Made by a program: the position numbers and the translations under genes
Shown: one piece after another, positions 54,198 to 62,637 of the stretch
Layout: each line of letters begins with the position of its first letter
Numbering within the stretch: position 1 is the first letter of the stretch
Origin: Candidatus Bathyarchaeota archaeon
GTDB lineage: Archaea; Thermoproteota; Bathyarchaeia; Bathyarchaeales; Bathycorpusculaceae
Direction of reading: 5' to 3'
NCBI GenBank assembly: GCA_026014685.1
Contig: JAOZHW010000005.1
Location: 124,001 to 188,000 of the forward strand
DNA length: 64,000 bases
The notes under the pieces: generated by a model
Databases searched by the model: none
What the model was told of the DNA's origin: nothing
Seen by the model: the letters and a program-made list of their open reading frames with translations, nothing else

Positions 54198-55034
54198 CTA
54201 TCTAACCCACCTCTCAAGTGACACGCTGCAAACAACCATCTCTAAGTTGATCTGGGCGCCCTGAGCAGCTGTGGTAACTGGTATAACCAAGCTTGTAACT
54301 GAGCCATCCAAGTCTGCGGTAACAGTTAATGAATCGACTGCTGAGGAAACTTGGAAGGTTTTAGTCGAGAACTCGGTTGCCTTACATGTAGCTTGGAGCG
54401 GCAGACCACCGTAGAGCGCTATGGCTTGGGATTGATTGAGGTTAACGATGTAGACGCGGATGTTGTTGATCGCTCTGCCGTCATCTACGCCTGTTACAGC
54501 GTAAGTTATACTTGGGCGGTACCGCAACTGGATTTCAGCGTATTCAACACCATTTGAGATGCAAAGTTGGCTTATTGAAGCACCACTTTGGTTGGTGATT
54601 GAGTTGCTGTCGCCTTTGAGGAATAGCCCTGTCTGGGAGGAGCTGGAATAGGGAAGTTGGTAGGTAACTTTGCCTATGGCGGAGTCAAATATGGTTTGGG
54701 AAATCTCAGCGTTGTTTATTTGCAGTCTGAGAGTGTTGTTTTGTGGTTCGATGAGTGTTTTGCCGCCTGAATCTGAAAGTTCATATGTCGCTGAGGAGCC
54801 GGGCTGCCAGAGAGTCGAAACTATGGCGGAATCTAGTGAGAGCATGTTTTGTTTGGCGGTGGAAACTTTGAGGTTTGTTCCTTGTGCACCGACACGTTCC
54901 ACTGAATAGTAGTAGGTGAAGGCAACGATCCCGAGCGTAGACACAAAGAGGATCAGGAATGTAACTGGCAGCGCAACGGCTAAGCGAGAGCGGAGAAATC
55001 TTTGCACATGATGATTGTGTCTATTAATTTTCAA
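54198..55034 (-). CDS. Pilin-like membrane protein
   Basis: A protein of 278 residues from TTG 55034 (GAGGA upstream); GTG 55007 is an alternative. The basic leader (VQRFLRSRLAV) runs into PVTFLILFVSTLGIVAFTY, then a large beta-rich domain with many Ser/Asn. It opens the second transcription block of the locus after a 513-base gap from the major pilins. Confidence 0.68.
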   Translation of the reverse strand: MKINRHNHHVQRFLRSRLAVALPVTFLILFVSTLGIVAFTYYYSVERVGAQGTNLKVSTAKQNMLSLDSAIVSTLWQPGSSATYELSDSGGKTLIEPQNNTLRLQINNAEISQTIFDSAIGKVTYQLPYSSSSQTGLFLKGDSNSITNQSGASISQLCISNGVEYAEIQLRYRPSITYAVTGVDDGRAINNIRVYIVNLNQSQAIALYGGLPLQATCKATEFSTKTFQVSSAVDSLTVTADLDGSVTSLVIPVTTAAQGAQINLEMVVCSVSLERWVR

Positions 55035-55303
55035 TCGGAATCCTCGGTACGCGTGTCTTTAATGTAGATGGATAGCGAAAATGATTATGACCGTTTGTGC
55101 GTAAAACAAAGTACACTTGCTAAACAGGACGCGGCCTTCGTGTTGGAGATTGATTGTATGATTCTAAAGGAGTAGTGTAGCGCGTTAAACATCCACTCCC
55201 TCAACATTTTGGTGTTTATTTGGTCCTTATGGCAGAAAATGTTTTCAAATTCACATGCCGCTGTTTCAACGTAGCGGTTGCGTTGTTATCGTGGAAAAAA
55301 TCC

Positions 55304-55326
55304 CAGTCCCTACCGAAAAGGGACTG
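55304..55326. other. Hairpin in the pilus intergenic gap
   Basis: CAGTCCCT and AGGGACTG form a perfect 8-bp stem with a seven-base loop. It is not followed by a T run on either strand close by, so it is not a clear terminator. Confidence 0.4.
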
Positions 55327-55479
55327 AATCTGGAGGAAAACACAAAATGCAACTACAACCCTTTGCAATCGTGCAGTGTACCAGGTTGCCGCATTCACAC
55401 AAAAAGTCGAAAAAACAAAATTAATTCTATAGTAAGCAAAAAATTATAAAATATTGTGCATTAGACGGATTTCATGATT

Positions 55480-55505
55480 TTAAAAAAGAAAAGATAAAAA
55501 AGAAA
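55480..55505 (-). terminator. T-tract terminator after the second major pilin
   Basis: On the minus strand the region about 45-65 bases past the stop codon is a series of T runs (TTTCTTTTTTATCTTTTC), the archaeal type of termination site. Confidence 0.5.
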
Positions 55506-55547
55506 TATTGTGGGGGGTTGGGGTTATGGTTTGTTAGTGTTTTTTGT

Positions 55548-56099
55548 TTAGCTTGCTTCTACGTTGGTTTCTTTGTAGTACATTGCTTGCGATGTGAAGA
55601 TGGTCTGTGCAACTGTTAGGCCGATGTCGTTGACGGTGATGCTGTCAGGGTTGTTGATATAGATTATCATGGTTTTACCTGATTCAAGTGTCAAGTCAGT
55701 AGATGCTGCAACGAACTCGTATGCTGTACTGCCGATAGTCATTGAGCCGCCCAAGTTTTCTTGGAAGGTTAAGTCTGCAGAGACAGAGTCAGTTGTGACG
55801 TTGTAGTATACGTTGCTCCATGCGCATTCTTGACCTCTGACGGTTAGTTTGTCAATGACTACGTCTCTACCGCCAGTGTTTATGATCATGATTGCTGCTT
55901 GACCAACATAGGTTGTACCGTTGGCTGCGTACCATACGTGCTGCTTTGTAAGGTGCAAGCTTTCTTCTTGAACGCGGGTGCTTGTGACGTTGATGGCAAA
56001 GTAGGTGACGACTCCTGCGAGTAGCACTGAAACGACGAGGATAATCAGCGTTGTTACGACTGTACTTAATGCATATCTATTTTTTAGTATGTTTCTCAT
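55548..56099 (-). CDS. Major type IV pilin, paralogue 2
   Basis: A protein of 183 residues. The class III signal is KNRYALSTVVTTLIILVVSV, with probable cleavage in the short basic leader, then a long hydrophobic helix. The soluble domain has a conserved TGGRDVVIDKLTVRGQECAW segment and NDIGLTV near the end. About 115 bases separate it from paralogue 1. The DUF1628 archaeal pilin/archaellin-like family is the best match. Confidence 0.82.
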   Translation of the reverse strand: MRNILKNRYALSTVVTTLIILVVSVLLAGVVTYFAINVTSTRVQEESLHLTKQHVWYAANGTTYVGQAAIMIINTGGRDVVIDKLTVRGQECAWSNVYYNVTTDSVSADLTFQENLGGSMTIGSTAYEFVAASTDLTLESGKTMIIYINNPDSITVNDIGLTVAQTIFTSQAMYYKETNVEAS

Positions 56100-56214
56100 T
56101 TTTTATGTCACTGAAAAATCAAATACACGATTTTTGGATATGTGATTGTGTGCGTAAAAAAAACTACACATATTTTTATAGAAAAGAGAAAGACAAAGAG
56201 AAAGGGGTTTATTT

Positions 56215-56835
56215 TTATGAGGATGATACTGCCTGCACGTTTGCTTCTCTGTAGTACATTGCCTGGGCTGTGTATAGTGTGATGCTAACTGTTAGACCGA
56301 TGTCGTTTATGGTGATTGAGTCAGGGTTAACGATGTAGATTAGCAGTGTGTAACCTGATTGGAGCACTAGGTCACTGTTTGCTACTTTAAAGTCATATGC
56401 TACGTTGTCGAATGTTATGCTGTTAGCTCCAGTAACGTTAAAGTTGTGGATGTATGACATGTCTGCCGATATCGGGTTGTTTGTTGTACAGTAGAGGACA
56501 AGTTGTTCGTTTGAACCGCCAGAGTTGTTCCATGCACATTCTTGACCTCGGACGGCTAATTTGTCTATGACGATGTCTCTACCACCAGTGTTAATCACCA
56601 TCAGAGAAGCCTGAGAGTAAGCGACGGACCCAGAAGTTGCAGTGGAGTTGTGCCAGATGTGTTGTTTGGTTAAGTGTAGGCTTTCTTCTTGGACACGAGT
56701 GCTGACGACGTTGATAGCGAAGTATGTGACTACGCTTGCCAACAGCACTGAAATGACCAGGATAATTAATGTTGTGACGACGGTGCTTAGTGCGTACTTG
56801 TTTTTCATCAAGCGGCGGTAAGTGTTGTAGTTCAT
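56215..56835 (-). CDS. Major type IV pilin, paralogue 1
   Basis: A protein of 206 residues closely related to the next gene: KNKYALSTVVTTLIILVISV helix, shared ESLHLTKQH and TGGRDIVIDKLAVRGQECAW. It has a strong GGAGGTGA ribosome binding site and its own TATA box at 56935-56945, with a leader of about 80 bases, fitting a highly expressed filament subunit. Confidence 0.85.
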   Translation of the reverse strand: MNYNTYRRLMKNKYALSTVVTTLIILVISVLLASVVTYFAINVVSTRVQEESLHLTKQHIWHNSTATSGSVAYSQASLMVINTGGRDIVIDKLAVRGQECAWNNSGGSNEQLVLYCTTNNPISADMSYIHNFNVTGANSITFDNVAYDFKVANSDLVLQSGYTLLIYIVNPDSITINDIGLTVSITLYTAQAMYYREANVQAVSSS

Positions 56836-56934
56836 TGTTTCATTTCACCTCCTAGGTGTGTGGGTCTGGGTTTAGTTTGAACTTGTGTGTCGTGTATCAT
56901 ACGATATCATCTTGAAAGCACATAGTGTGTTTTC

Positions 56935-56945
56935 TTTATAAATAT
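56935..56945 (-). promoter_or_regulatory. TATA box for the major pilin genes
   Basis: GATATTTATAAAG on the minus strand, 100-110 bases before the pilin start. The leader is long for an archaeal gene and ends in a perfect ribosome binding site. Confidence 0.55.
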
Positions 56946-57057
56946 CTTCTGTAGAGAGATTTAATACACACTATACTGCTTCAGAACACAACTTCAAAAT
57001 CTGAATCACCAATAAACAACAAAACAAAAAAAACACACCCACCCAAAGCAGGAAAAC

Positions 57058-57065
57058 CTTTAAAA
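57058..57065 (+). promoter_or_regulatory. TATA box for the methanofuran operon
   Basis: CTTTAAAA centred about 26 bases before the GTG at 57087, so the transcript would be leaderless. This supports the GTG as the start of mfnB. Confidence 0.5.
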
Positions 57066-57086
57066 CCTTCAAACAGCCGCATCATT

Positions 57087-57818
57087 GTGATACCCTTGAA
57101 ACTCCTCATCAGCCCCACAAACACATCAGAAGCCCAAGAAGCCATCACAGGAGGAGCAGACATAATCGACGTCAAAAACCCAAAAGAAGGCGCACTCGGA
57201 GCCAATTATCCATGGGTTATCCGAAAAATCAGGAAACTGACACCAAAAGGCATAGAGGTCAGCTGTACATTGGGCGATGTGCCAAACCTTCCCGGTTCTG
57301 TGTCGCTTGCAGCCCATGGTGCGGCATCGTTGGGAGTTGACTATGTTAAAGTTGGGCTCTACGGAGTAAAAACGCCCCACGAAGCAGTTTTTCTACTAAA
57401 ACAAGTTAATCGCGCCGTCAAGGAGTGTAACCCAAAAATCAAAGTCGTGGCCGCCGGCTACGCTGACGCAGAAAAAATAGGCACAATACAGCCCTCGCTT
57501 ATCCCGAAAATAGCCTACGATGCAGCGGTTGAGGTTGCAATGCTTGATACAGCCACAAAAGACGGCAAAAGCCTCTTTGACCACCAAACCCACACACAAC
57601 TCAAAACCTTCGTCGAAGCCGCCCACGGTTTTGGTTTGTCTGCAGCGTTGGCAGGGGCACTGCGAAAACAGGATTTACCAACAGTGTACAGTTTGGGCGC
57701 TGATATAGCGGGGTTGAGAGGCGCTGCATGCACAGGCAACGACCGCAACAAAGGGCAAATTACTAGTGAATTGGTGGCGGAATTGGCGGAAGCCGTGAAG
57801 AAGGCGAAGAGGGCTTAG
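57087..57818 (+). CDS. mfnB: (5-formylfuran-3-yl)methyl phosphate synthase MfnB
   Basis: A protein of 243 residues starting at GTG. MfnB condenses two glyceraldehyde-3-phosphates into the furan phosphate of methanofuran. The signature is DIIDVKNPKEGALGANYPWV with the catalytic Lys, then YVKVGLYG and later KVVAAGYADAEKIG and a phosphate-binding end (GADIAGLRGAAC). It is the first of five mfn genes, transcribed divergently from the pilins. Confidence 0.93.
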   Translation: MIPLKLLISPTNTSEAQEAITGGADIIDVKNPKEGALGANYPWVIRKIRKLTPKGIEVSCTLGDVPNLPGSVSLAAHGAASLGVDYVKVGLYGVKTPHEAVFLLKQVNRAVKECNPKIKVVAAGYADAEKIGTIQPSLIPKIAYDAAVEVAMLDTATKDGKSLFDHQTHTQLKTFVEAAHGFGLSAALAGALRKQDLPTVYSLGADIAGLRGAACTGNDRNKGQITSELVAELAEAVKKAKRA

Positions 57819-57819
57819 T

Positions 57820-58956
57820 TTGCAGCAGAAAAGTGTCAAACTCAAAGATGTAGTTGCAGAACTCAAAAAGAGGTGCGCCCTTGACCAGAAATACCGAGAT
57901 GGGCGAATTTTCTGTTCCATGTGCACCACGCCTCATCCCGTTGCGAAAAAAGCGTTTAAACTCTTTTTTGAATCAAACCTCGGTGACAGCGGGCTTTTCC
58001 CAGTCGCTGCACAGCTTGAGCGGGAAGTTGTTTCTCAACTGGCAACTCTTCTTGGTAGCGCGTCGGCTTGTGGCTTTATCGTTTCAGGCGGCACCGAAGC
58101 CAACTTGCTTGCAATTCTCGCCGCAAAAAACACCGCTAATAAGAAGCACCCCGAGGTTGTACTGCCGCAGTCTGCCCATTTTTCTTTTACAAAAATCTGC
58201 AACATGCTCAACATAAAACCCGTCTATGCTCCGCTGGACGATGCTTATCGGGTTAAGCCAGCCGCAGTTGAAGCGCTGATTAATAGAAACACGGTCGCCA
58301 TAGTTGGAACCGCTGGAACTTCTGAACTGGGCGCCGTTGACCCCATCGATGCACTTTCTACGATTGCATTGCGGCATGGGGTGCATTTGCATGTGGATGC
58401 GGCTTTCGGTGGTTTAGTCATCCCCTTCTTGGACGGAGTCAAACCATGCTTTGATTTCTCTTTGGAAGGCGTCAAAACAGTGACCGTTGACCCCCACAAA
58501 ATGGGGTTAGCTACGATCCCAGCAGGTGGCATCCTTTTCCGAGACCAAAAAATGCTTGACGTCCTCAAAACCGAAACTCCCTACTTAACCGACAGACACC
58601 AGTACACTTTCGTTGGCACGCGGGCGGGCGCTTCAGCGGCGTCTGCTTGGGCTGTTTTTAGAGTTTTAGGCAGAGAAGGCTTCCAGAAGATGGTGGCAAA
58701 ATGCATGAAAAACACCCGCTATTTAGCCAGAACCCTTGATAAAGAAGGCTTTAATCTTCTTTGTAAACCAACATTAAACGTAATCGGGTTCCGAGGAGAA
58801 AACACAAAGCACCTCGCCGACCAACTGCGGCATCGGGGATGGTTTGTTTCCTATATTTCACGCTATGACTGCATAAGAATCGTCGTAATGCCCCATATCA
58901 AACGCCGTGACGCGGTGGCTTTTATGCGGGACTTGAAAGAGGCGAAGGCGGTTTAG
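57820..58956 (+). CDS. mfnA: L-tyrosine decarboxylase MfnA (group II PLP)
   Basis: A protein of 378 residues starting at TTG, one base after the mfnB stop. The PLP fold shows FIVSGGTEANLLAILAAK, HVDAAFGGLVIPFLDG and the Lys of VDPHKMGLATIPAGG. The archaeal family decarboxylates tyrosine to tyramine for methanofuran, and in some species aspartate for coenzyme A; the operon context favours tyrosine. Confidence 0.9.
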   Translation: MQQKSVKLKDVVAELKKRCALDQKYRDGRIFCSMCTTPHPVAKKAFKLFFESNLGDSGLFPVAAQLEREVVSQLATLLGSASACGFIVSGGTEANLLAILAAKNTANKKHPEVVLPQSAHFSFTKICNMLNIKPVYAPLDDAYRVKPAAVEALINRNTVAIVGTAGTSELGAVDPIDALSTIALRHGVHLHVDAAFGGLVIPFLDGVKPCFDFSLEGVKTVTVDPHKMGLATIPAGGILFRDQKMLDVLKTETPYLTDRHQYTFVGTRAGASAASAWAVFRVLGREGFQKMVAKCMKNTRYLARTLDKEGFNLLCKPTLNVIGFRGENTKHLADQLRHRGWFVSYISRYDCIRIVVMPHIKRRDAVAFMRDLKEAKAV

Positions 58957-58957
58957 T

Positions 58958-60181
58958 ATGAGGATTTTTGTTTACGAGCATGTTTCAGGTGGTGGATACG
59001 CGGGGCAACCGTTGCCTGCGGGTGTTTTGGCGGAGGGGTTTGCTATGTTACGTTGTGTGGTTGCTGATTTTAGAGCTGCGGGGCACGAAGTCACAGTTTT
59101 GCTGGATGAGCGACTAGCCAAGGTTGATGCTCCAACAGGTGCCAACTACACTATGCAAGTACTCTATGCGCATGAACCAAAAAAGTTCCTGCAAAACGCC
59201 GCAAAAAACTATGATGCTTTCTATGTTGTTGCCCCTGAAACCGCAGGCGTCCTTGAGGGCTTCGTGAAAACGGTTGAAGGAACGGGAAAAACCTCCCTGA
59301 ATTGTCAAGCGGCTGCAATCGCGCAAGTTGCCGACAAGGCTGCATTAATGGAGACCTTGCAGAAAAATTGTGTTGCGACACCTAAAACTCTCACGCTAAA
59401 CGTACACGATACACCATCTGATATATCAAAAAAAATCTACGCCACACTCTCATATCCACTGGTTTTCAAGCCCTCAGACGGCACGAGCTGTAGCGGAATT
59501 AGCCTGCTCAACAACCCCGCAGACATCGAGGCTGCACTAAACAAAATAAAAACCCAAACTATCAACCCCCAGTTCCTCGCCCAAGAATTCACCCAAGGTA
59601 TACCGGCAAGCGTCAGCCTTATCTGCAACGGCAAAAAAGCGGTTGCCATAAGCCTAAACAAGCAACAAATCAACCTCACCCCACCTAAAGGTGAATCAAG
59701 CTATCTTGGCGGCTACGTCCCCTTCGATCACCCGCTGAAGCAGGCAGCGTTTGCTGTTGCTGAGAGGGTTGTGGAGGCGTTTTCTGGTTTGCGGGGCTAC
59801 GTTGGGGTGGATGTGGTTTTGGGGGCGAAGGAGGTTTTTGTGTTGGATGTTAATGCGCGGTTGACGACTTCGTACATAGGATTGCGCCAAGTCAGTGATT
59901 TAAACGTCGCCGAGACAATCATTAACGCAGCAATTGGTGGGAAACTACCTGAGAAACCACGAATTCGGGGTGTAGCTTGCTTCGAAAAGACGCTGACCCC
60001 AACTCCTTCATTGGGTGCTTATCGTCGAGCTATCAGAGTAAATGGGGTTGTTTCTCCGCCATTTCCCTTAGTGGACTCATCGGAAGCGGCAGCTTTTGTC
60101 ATGGGATACGGCGATACCGTTCAAGAAGCTGAGTCGGGTTTAGAAGAAGCTAAAAAGAGCCTTAGCAGAATTACGGGTTGA
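58958..60181 (+). CDS. mfnD: Tyramine-L-glutamate ligase MfnD (ATP-grasp)
   Basis: A protein of 407 residues with ATP-grasp features: VFKPSDGTSCSGISLL, FLAQEFTQGIPASVS and a late VDVVLGAKEVFVLDVNARLT. MfnD couples glutamate to tyramine to make gamma-glutamyltyramine. One base separates it from mfnA. The N-terminal third (FVYEHVSGGGYAGQPLP) is the usual archaeal opening of this family. Confidence 0.9.
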   Translation: MRIFVYEHVSGGGYAGQPLPAGVLAEGFAMLRCVVADFRAAGHEVTVLLDERLAKVDAPTGANYTMQVLYAHEPKKFLQNAAKNYDAFYVVAPETAGVLEGFVKTVEGTGKTSLNCQAAAIAQVADKAALMETLQKNCVATPKTLTLNVHDTPSDISKKIYATLSYPLVFKPSDGTSCSGISLLNNPADIEAALNKIKTQTINPQFLAQEFTQGIPASVSLICNGKKAVAISLNKQQINLTPPKGESSYLGGYVPFDHPLKQAAFAVAERVVEAFSGLRGYVGVDVVLGAKEVFVLDVNARLTTSYIGLRQVSDLNVAETIINAAIGGKLPEKPRIRGVACFEKTLTPTPSLGAYRRAIRVNGVVSPPFPLVDSSEAAAFVMGYGDTVQEAESGLEEAKKSLSRITG

Positions 60182-60190
60182 GGTGGAACT

Positions 60191-61258
60191 GTGGTTTACG
60201 CTTTGGGTTTTGATGTGGGGGGTGCGAATACAAAAGCCGCACTCATACGCAGTGAAGGCGATAAAGTGCTTGAGGTAAAGGTCGCCTCAGAATATTTTCC
60301 GATTTGGAAGAACCCACAGAAACTGCCCAGCGTACTTTTAACCCTCAAAGAGCAACTCGGCACATCAAGAATCGACGTTTTAGGCTTAACCATGACCGCT
60401 GAACTCTCCGACGCATACCAAACCAAACGCGAAGGAGTACACCACATTCTTTCCTGCGTAAAAACCGCTTTCCCCCACACAGTCATCAATGTATTGAATA
60501 CGGATGCGGCTTTTTCGTCGGTTGAAGAGGCAGAAGCAAAACCGCTTCGTGTGGCGGCGGCGAATTGGGCTGCAACGGGTTGGGTGGTAGCTCAGCACCT
60601 AAAAGACGCCGTTGTGATTGATGTAGGGAGCACAAGCACCAGCATCATACCCATCGCACACGGCAAAGTGGCGGCTCAGGGAAAAACTGATCTTGACAAA
60701 CTCTTCTGCGGTGAACTCGTCTACACAGGCAGCTTGCGAACAAACGTCGCAGTAATCGTCCAAGCCATTCCACTGCGAGGCGGCTTTGCAGGGGTGTCGT
60801 CAGAGCTTTTTGCCCAGTCAGGTGACGTGCACCGCGTTTTAGGTCACATTGATGAAATGAGTTATACTTCTGAAACTGCTGACGGGCGAGGCAAAAGCGT
60901 TGGCGAGGCTATGGCGAGGCTTGCGCGGGTGGTTTGTGCCGACACGGAAATGCTAACTGAATCAGAAATCAAAGAAATGGCACGCTACATCTATCAGCAG
61001 CAACTCAAACAAATCACAGAAGGCTTAAGCAGAGTTTACAAATTCACAAAAACCCTTACCCCTAACGAGGTGCCCATCGTGGTTACGGGGTTGGGTAAAG
61101 ACTTTCTTGCACGCAAAGCTGCCCAAAACGCAGGCGCCGACGCCATAATCGACTTGGAATCGTTGTTGCCTAAGCAGGCGGTTTTGGCGACTCCTGCAGT
61201 CGGCGTCGCGCTGATGGCGCTGACCAAATACACTGGAGAACCAATCAGATGGACTTAA
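60191..61258 (+). CDS. mfnF: MfnF: methanofuran-side ASKHA-type coupling enzyme
   Basis: A protein of 355 residues from GTG 60191. The first strand YALGFDVGGANTKAALI and a second phosphate loop (VVIDVGSTSTSIIPIAHG) mark the ASKHA fold of the hydantoinase/oxoprolinase-like family once annotated as H4MPT-linked C1 transfer protein. MfnF joins the furan diphosphate to gamma-glutamyltyramine. The last ten bases overlap mfnE. Confidence 0.88.
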   Translation: MVYALGFDVGGANTKAALIRSEGDKVLEVKVASEYFPIWKNPQKLPSVLLTLKEQLGTSRIDVLGLTMTAELSDAYQTKREGVHHILSCVKTAFPHTVINVLNTDAAFSSVEEAEAKPLRVAAANWAATGWVVAQHLKDAVVIDVGSTSTSIIPIAHGKVAAQGKTDLDKLFCGELVYTGSLRTNVAVIVQAIPLRGGFAGVSSELFAQSGDVHRVLGHIDEMSYTSETADGRGKSVGEAMARLARVVCADTEMLTESEIKEMARYIYQQQLKQITEGLSRVYKFTKTLTPNEVPIVVTGLGKDFLARKAAQNAGADAIIDLESLLPKQAVLATPAVGVALMALTKYTGEPIRWT

Positions 61259-61920
61259 CCGTAATAAAAGTCGGAGGCAGCCTCGCCGCAGAGCCACAAA
61301 AATTGCGCGCGCTATTCCAGAAACTGTGTGTTCTCTCAAAGGAGTATAAGTTGGTTGTAGTGCCGGGGGGCGCGGAATTCGCGGATACCGTGAGAGACGT
61401 GGATAAGCGGTTTGGGTTGTCGAATGTGGCTTCGCATCGGATGGCTGTTTTGGCGATGGATCAGTACGGGTTGCTTCTGGCAGATTTGGTTCTTGATTCT
61501 GTGGTTGTATGGGGGGTGGGCGACGTAAACTCCTCCATCGAGTCGGGTAAGTTGCCGATTTTTCTGCCTTCACAATTGATTTTCAAAGAGGACCCGCTGG
61601 AGAATTCTTGGGATGTCACCTCTGACTCCATCGCCCTCTACCTTGCCGCTCGGTTGGGAGCGAAGAGGGTTTTGTTTGTCACGGACGTTGACGGCGTCTT
61701 CACAAGCAACCCTAAAGTGGATAAAAAAGCCCAGCTAATCCAGAAACTAACGGCAGTCGATCTCTCAGAGTTGGGGCGAACCAGCGTCGATAAAGCCTTC
61801 CCCAAACTGCTACAGCAGTACCGAATCGACTGCTACGTACTCAACGGACAGCACCCAACGCGGGTTGAAGCAGTCTTGAAAAACAAAAAGACAATCTGCA
61901 CCCTAATTAGCAGCAGCTAA
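61249..61920 (+). CDS. mfnE: Aminomethylfuran phosphate kinase MfnE
   Basis: A protein of 223 residues of the amino-acid kinase fold: TVIKVGGSLAAEPQKL, VVPGGAEFADTVRD, DVTSDSIALYLAARLGAKRV and VTDVDGVFTSNPKV. MfnE phosphorylates 5-(aminomethyl)-3-furanmethanol phosphate to the diphosphate used by MfnF. It completes the operon. The 3' end overlaps the convergent winged-helix gene by 18 bases. Confidence 0.9.
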   Translation: MDLTVIKVGGSLAAEPQKLRALFQKLCVLSKEYKLVVVPGGAEFADTVRDVDKRFGLSNVASHRMAVLAMDQYGLLLADLVLDSVVVWGVGDVNSSIESGKLPIFLPSQLIFKEDPLENSWDVTSDSIALYLAARLGAKRVLFVTDVDGVFTSNPKVDKKAQLIQKLTAVDLSELGRTSVDKAFPKLLQQYRIDCYVLNGQHPTRVEAVLKNKKTICTLISSS

Positions 61921-62235
61921 CTGCATCTCTTTGCGCAGATAAACCCGATGCGGCAGTTGCTTGTTCTTTATCCCTGCCAAATTCTGCAACTCAAACCATT
62001 TCTCCAAAAACTCCTGCCCCCGCTGCGTAATCGCCCACTTCCTCAACCCATCAGCCCCGTCCACTTCCGACAGCCATTGCCTAACCCTCAGCTGCATAAG
62101 GCAACTCTGCAAAACCGAGTAGGAAACGCAGGTTTGGCGGCGTATGTAGGTTTGGGTTTGGGGGTTTCGGCAGGTGCAGAGGATGTCTGCGATGATTTGG
62201 ATGCGGTCCCGTTTGTGGTTGTGGTTGCTGGACAA
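61903..62235 (-). CDS. Small winged-helix regulator
   Basis: The TTG at 62235 lies 9 bases after GGAG and gives 110 residues; a longer frame from 62307 is unsupported. The pattern HKRDRIQIIADILCTC then RRQTCVSYSVLQSCLMQLRV and WAITQRGQEFLEKWFEL matches the short archaeal winged-helix family seen in crenarchaeal regulators and viruses. It sits convergent with the methanofuran operon and might sense it (inference). Confidence 0.7.
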   Translation of the reverse strand: MSSNHNHKRDRIQIIADILCTCRNPQTQTYIRRQTCVSYSVLQSCLMQLRVRQWLSEVDGADGLRKWAITQRGQEFLEKWFELQNLAGIKNKQLPHRVYLRKEMQLAAAN

Positions 62236-62371
62236 AAGTTTATTCTCCAAAGAGTTGGCGTTTAACCAAGCAATTAAACGTTTGTTGTAGGAACACCGCA
62301 ACCACAAAGAGGGTGCCCACAGCCTAAAAGCGACGTGAAAAAAGAAAAAAGAGATTTGGAAAAGGTGAGGT

Positions 62372-62536
62372 TTAGATCTTTTTCTTGTCTAAGACTTCAC
62401 GGAAAGTCTTACCGCAGCAGTCGTAGAGTGCGATGGTGAGCTGTGTTCTTTTTCCTTTTTTGTCTGGTTTCCCAGCCATTTTCCACGTTTTCTTTGCGTT
62501 TTTAACTTCTTTTCCACATGTGGGGCATTTTGCCAT
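62372..62536 (-). CDS. Small zinc-ribbon protein, 54 residues
   Basis: A protein of 54 residues with N-terminal AKCPTCGKEV, a highly basic middle (MAGKPDKKGKRTQL) and a C-terminal YDCCGKTFREVLDKKKI. Archaeal relatives end in CPKCGKTF; here the second knuckle is CC, so the metal site looks compacted or altered. A GAGG site precedes the ATG at 62536. Nucleic-acid or ribosome association is plausible but unproven. Confidence 0.78.
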   Translation of the reverse strand: MAKCPTCGKEVKNAKKTWKMAGKPDKKGKRTQLTIALYDCCGKTFREVLDKKKI

Positions 62537-62637
62537 GATTGTTTCCTCTGCGTGAACGTTATCGCATGTATCTATTTAAAACACTTTCGATGGTCAACAG
62601 TAAATACGGCTGATTTGGGCTTCTTTTAGGGGGTTTT

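Larger units (their letters stand above)
55035..55547. other. Intergenic gap inside the pilus locus
   Basis: 513 bases between the major pilins and the assembly genes. It contains an 8-bp hairpin at 55304-55326 and a T-rich terminator for the pilin gene. A 64-residue frame at 55255-55449 lacks a ribosome binding site and family resemblance and is not called. Confidence 0.5.

Noticed and set aside
55255-55449. 64-residue frame in the pilus gap
   Set aside because: No ribosome binding site, odd composition and an internal hairpin; not supported as coding.
47068-56835. Interpretation of the pilus locus as an archaellum operon
   Set aside because: No ArlC-H-type accessory proteins or archaellin signature set were seen; the genes fit a type IV pilus or secretion pilus better.
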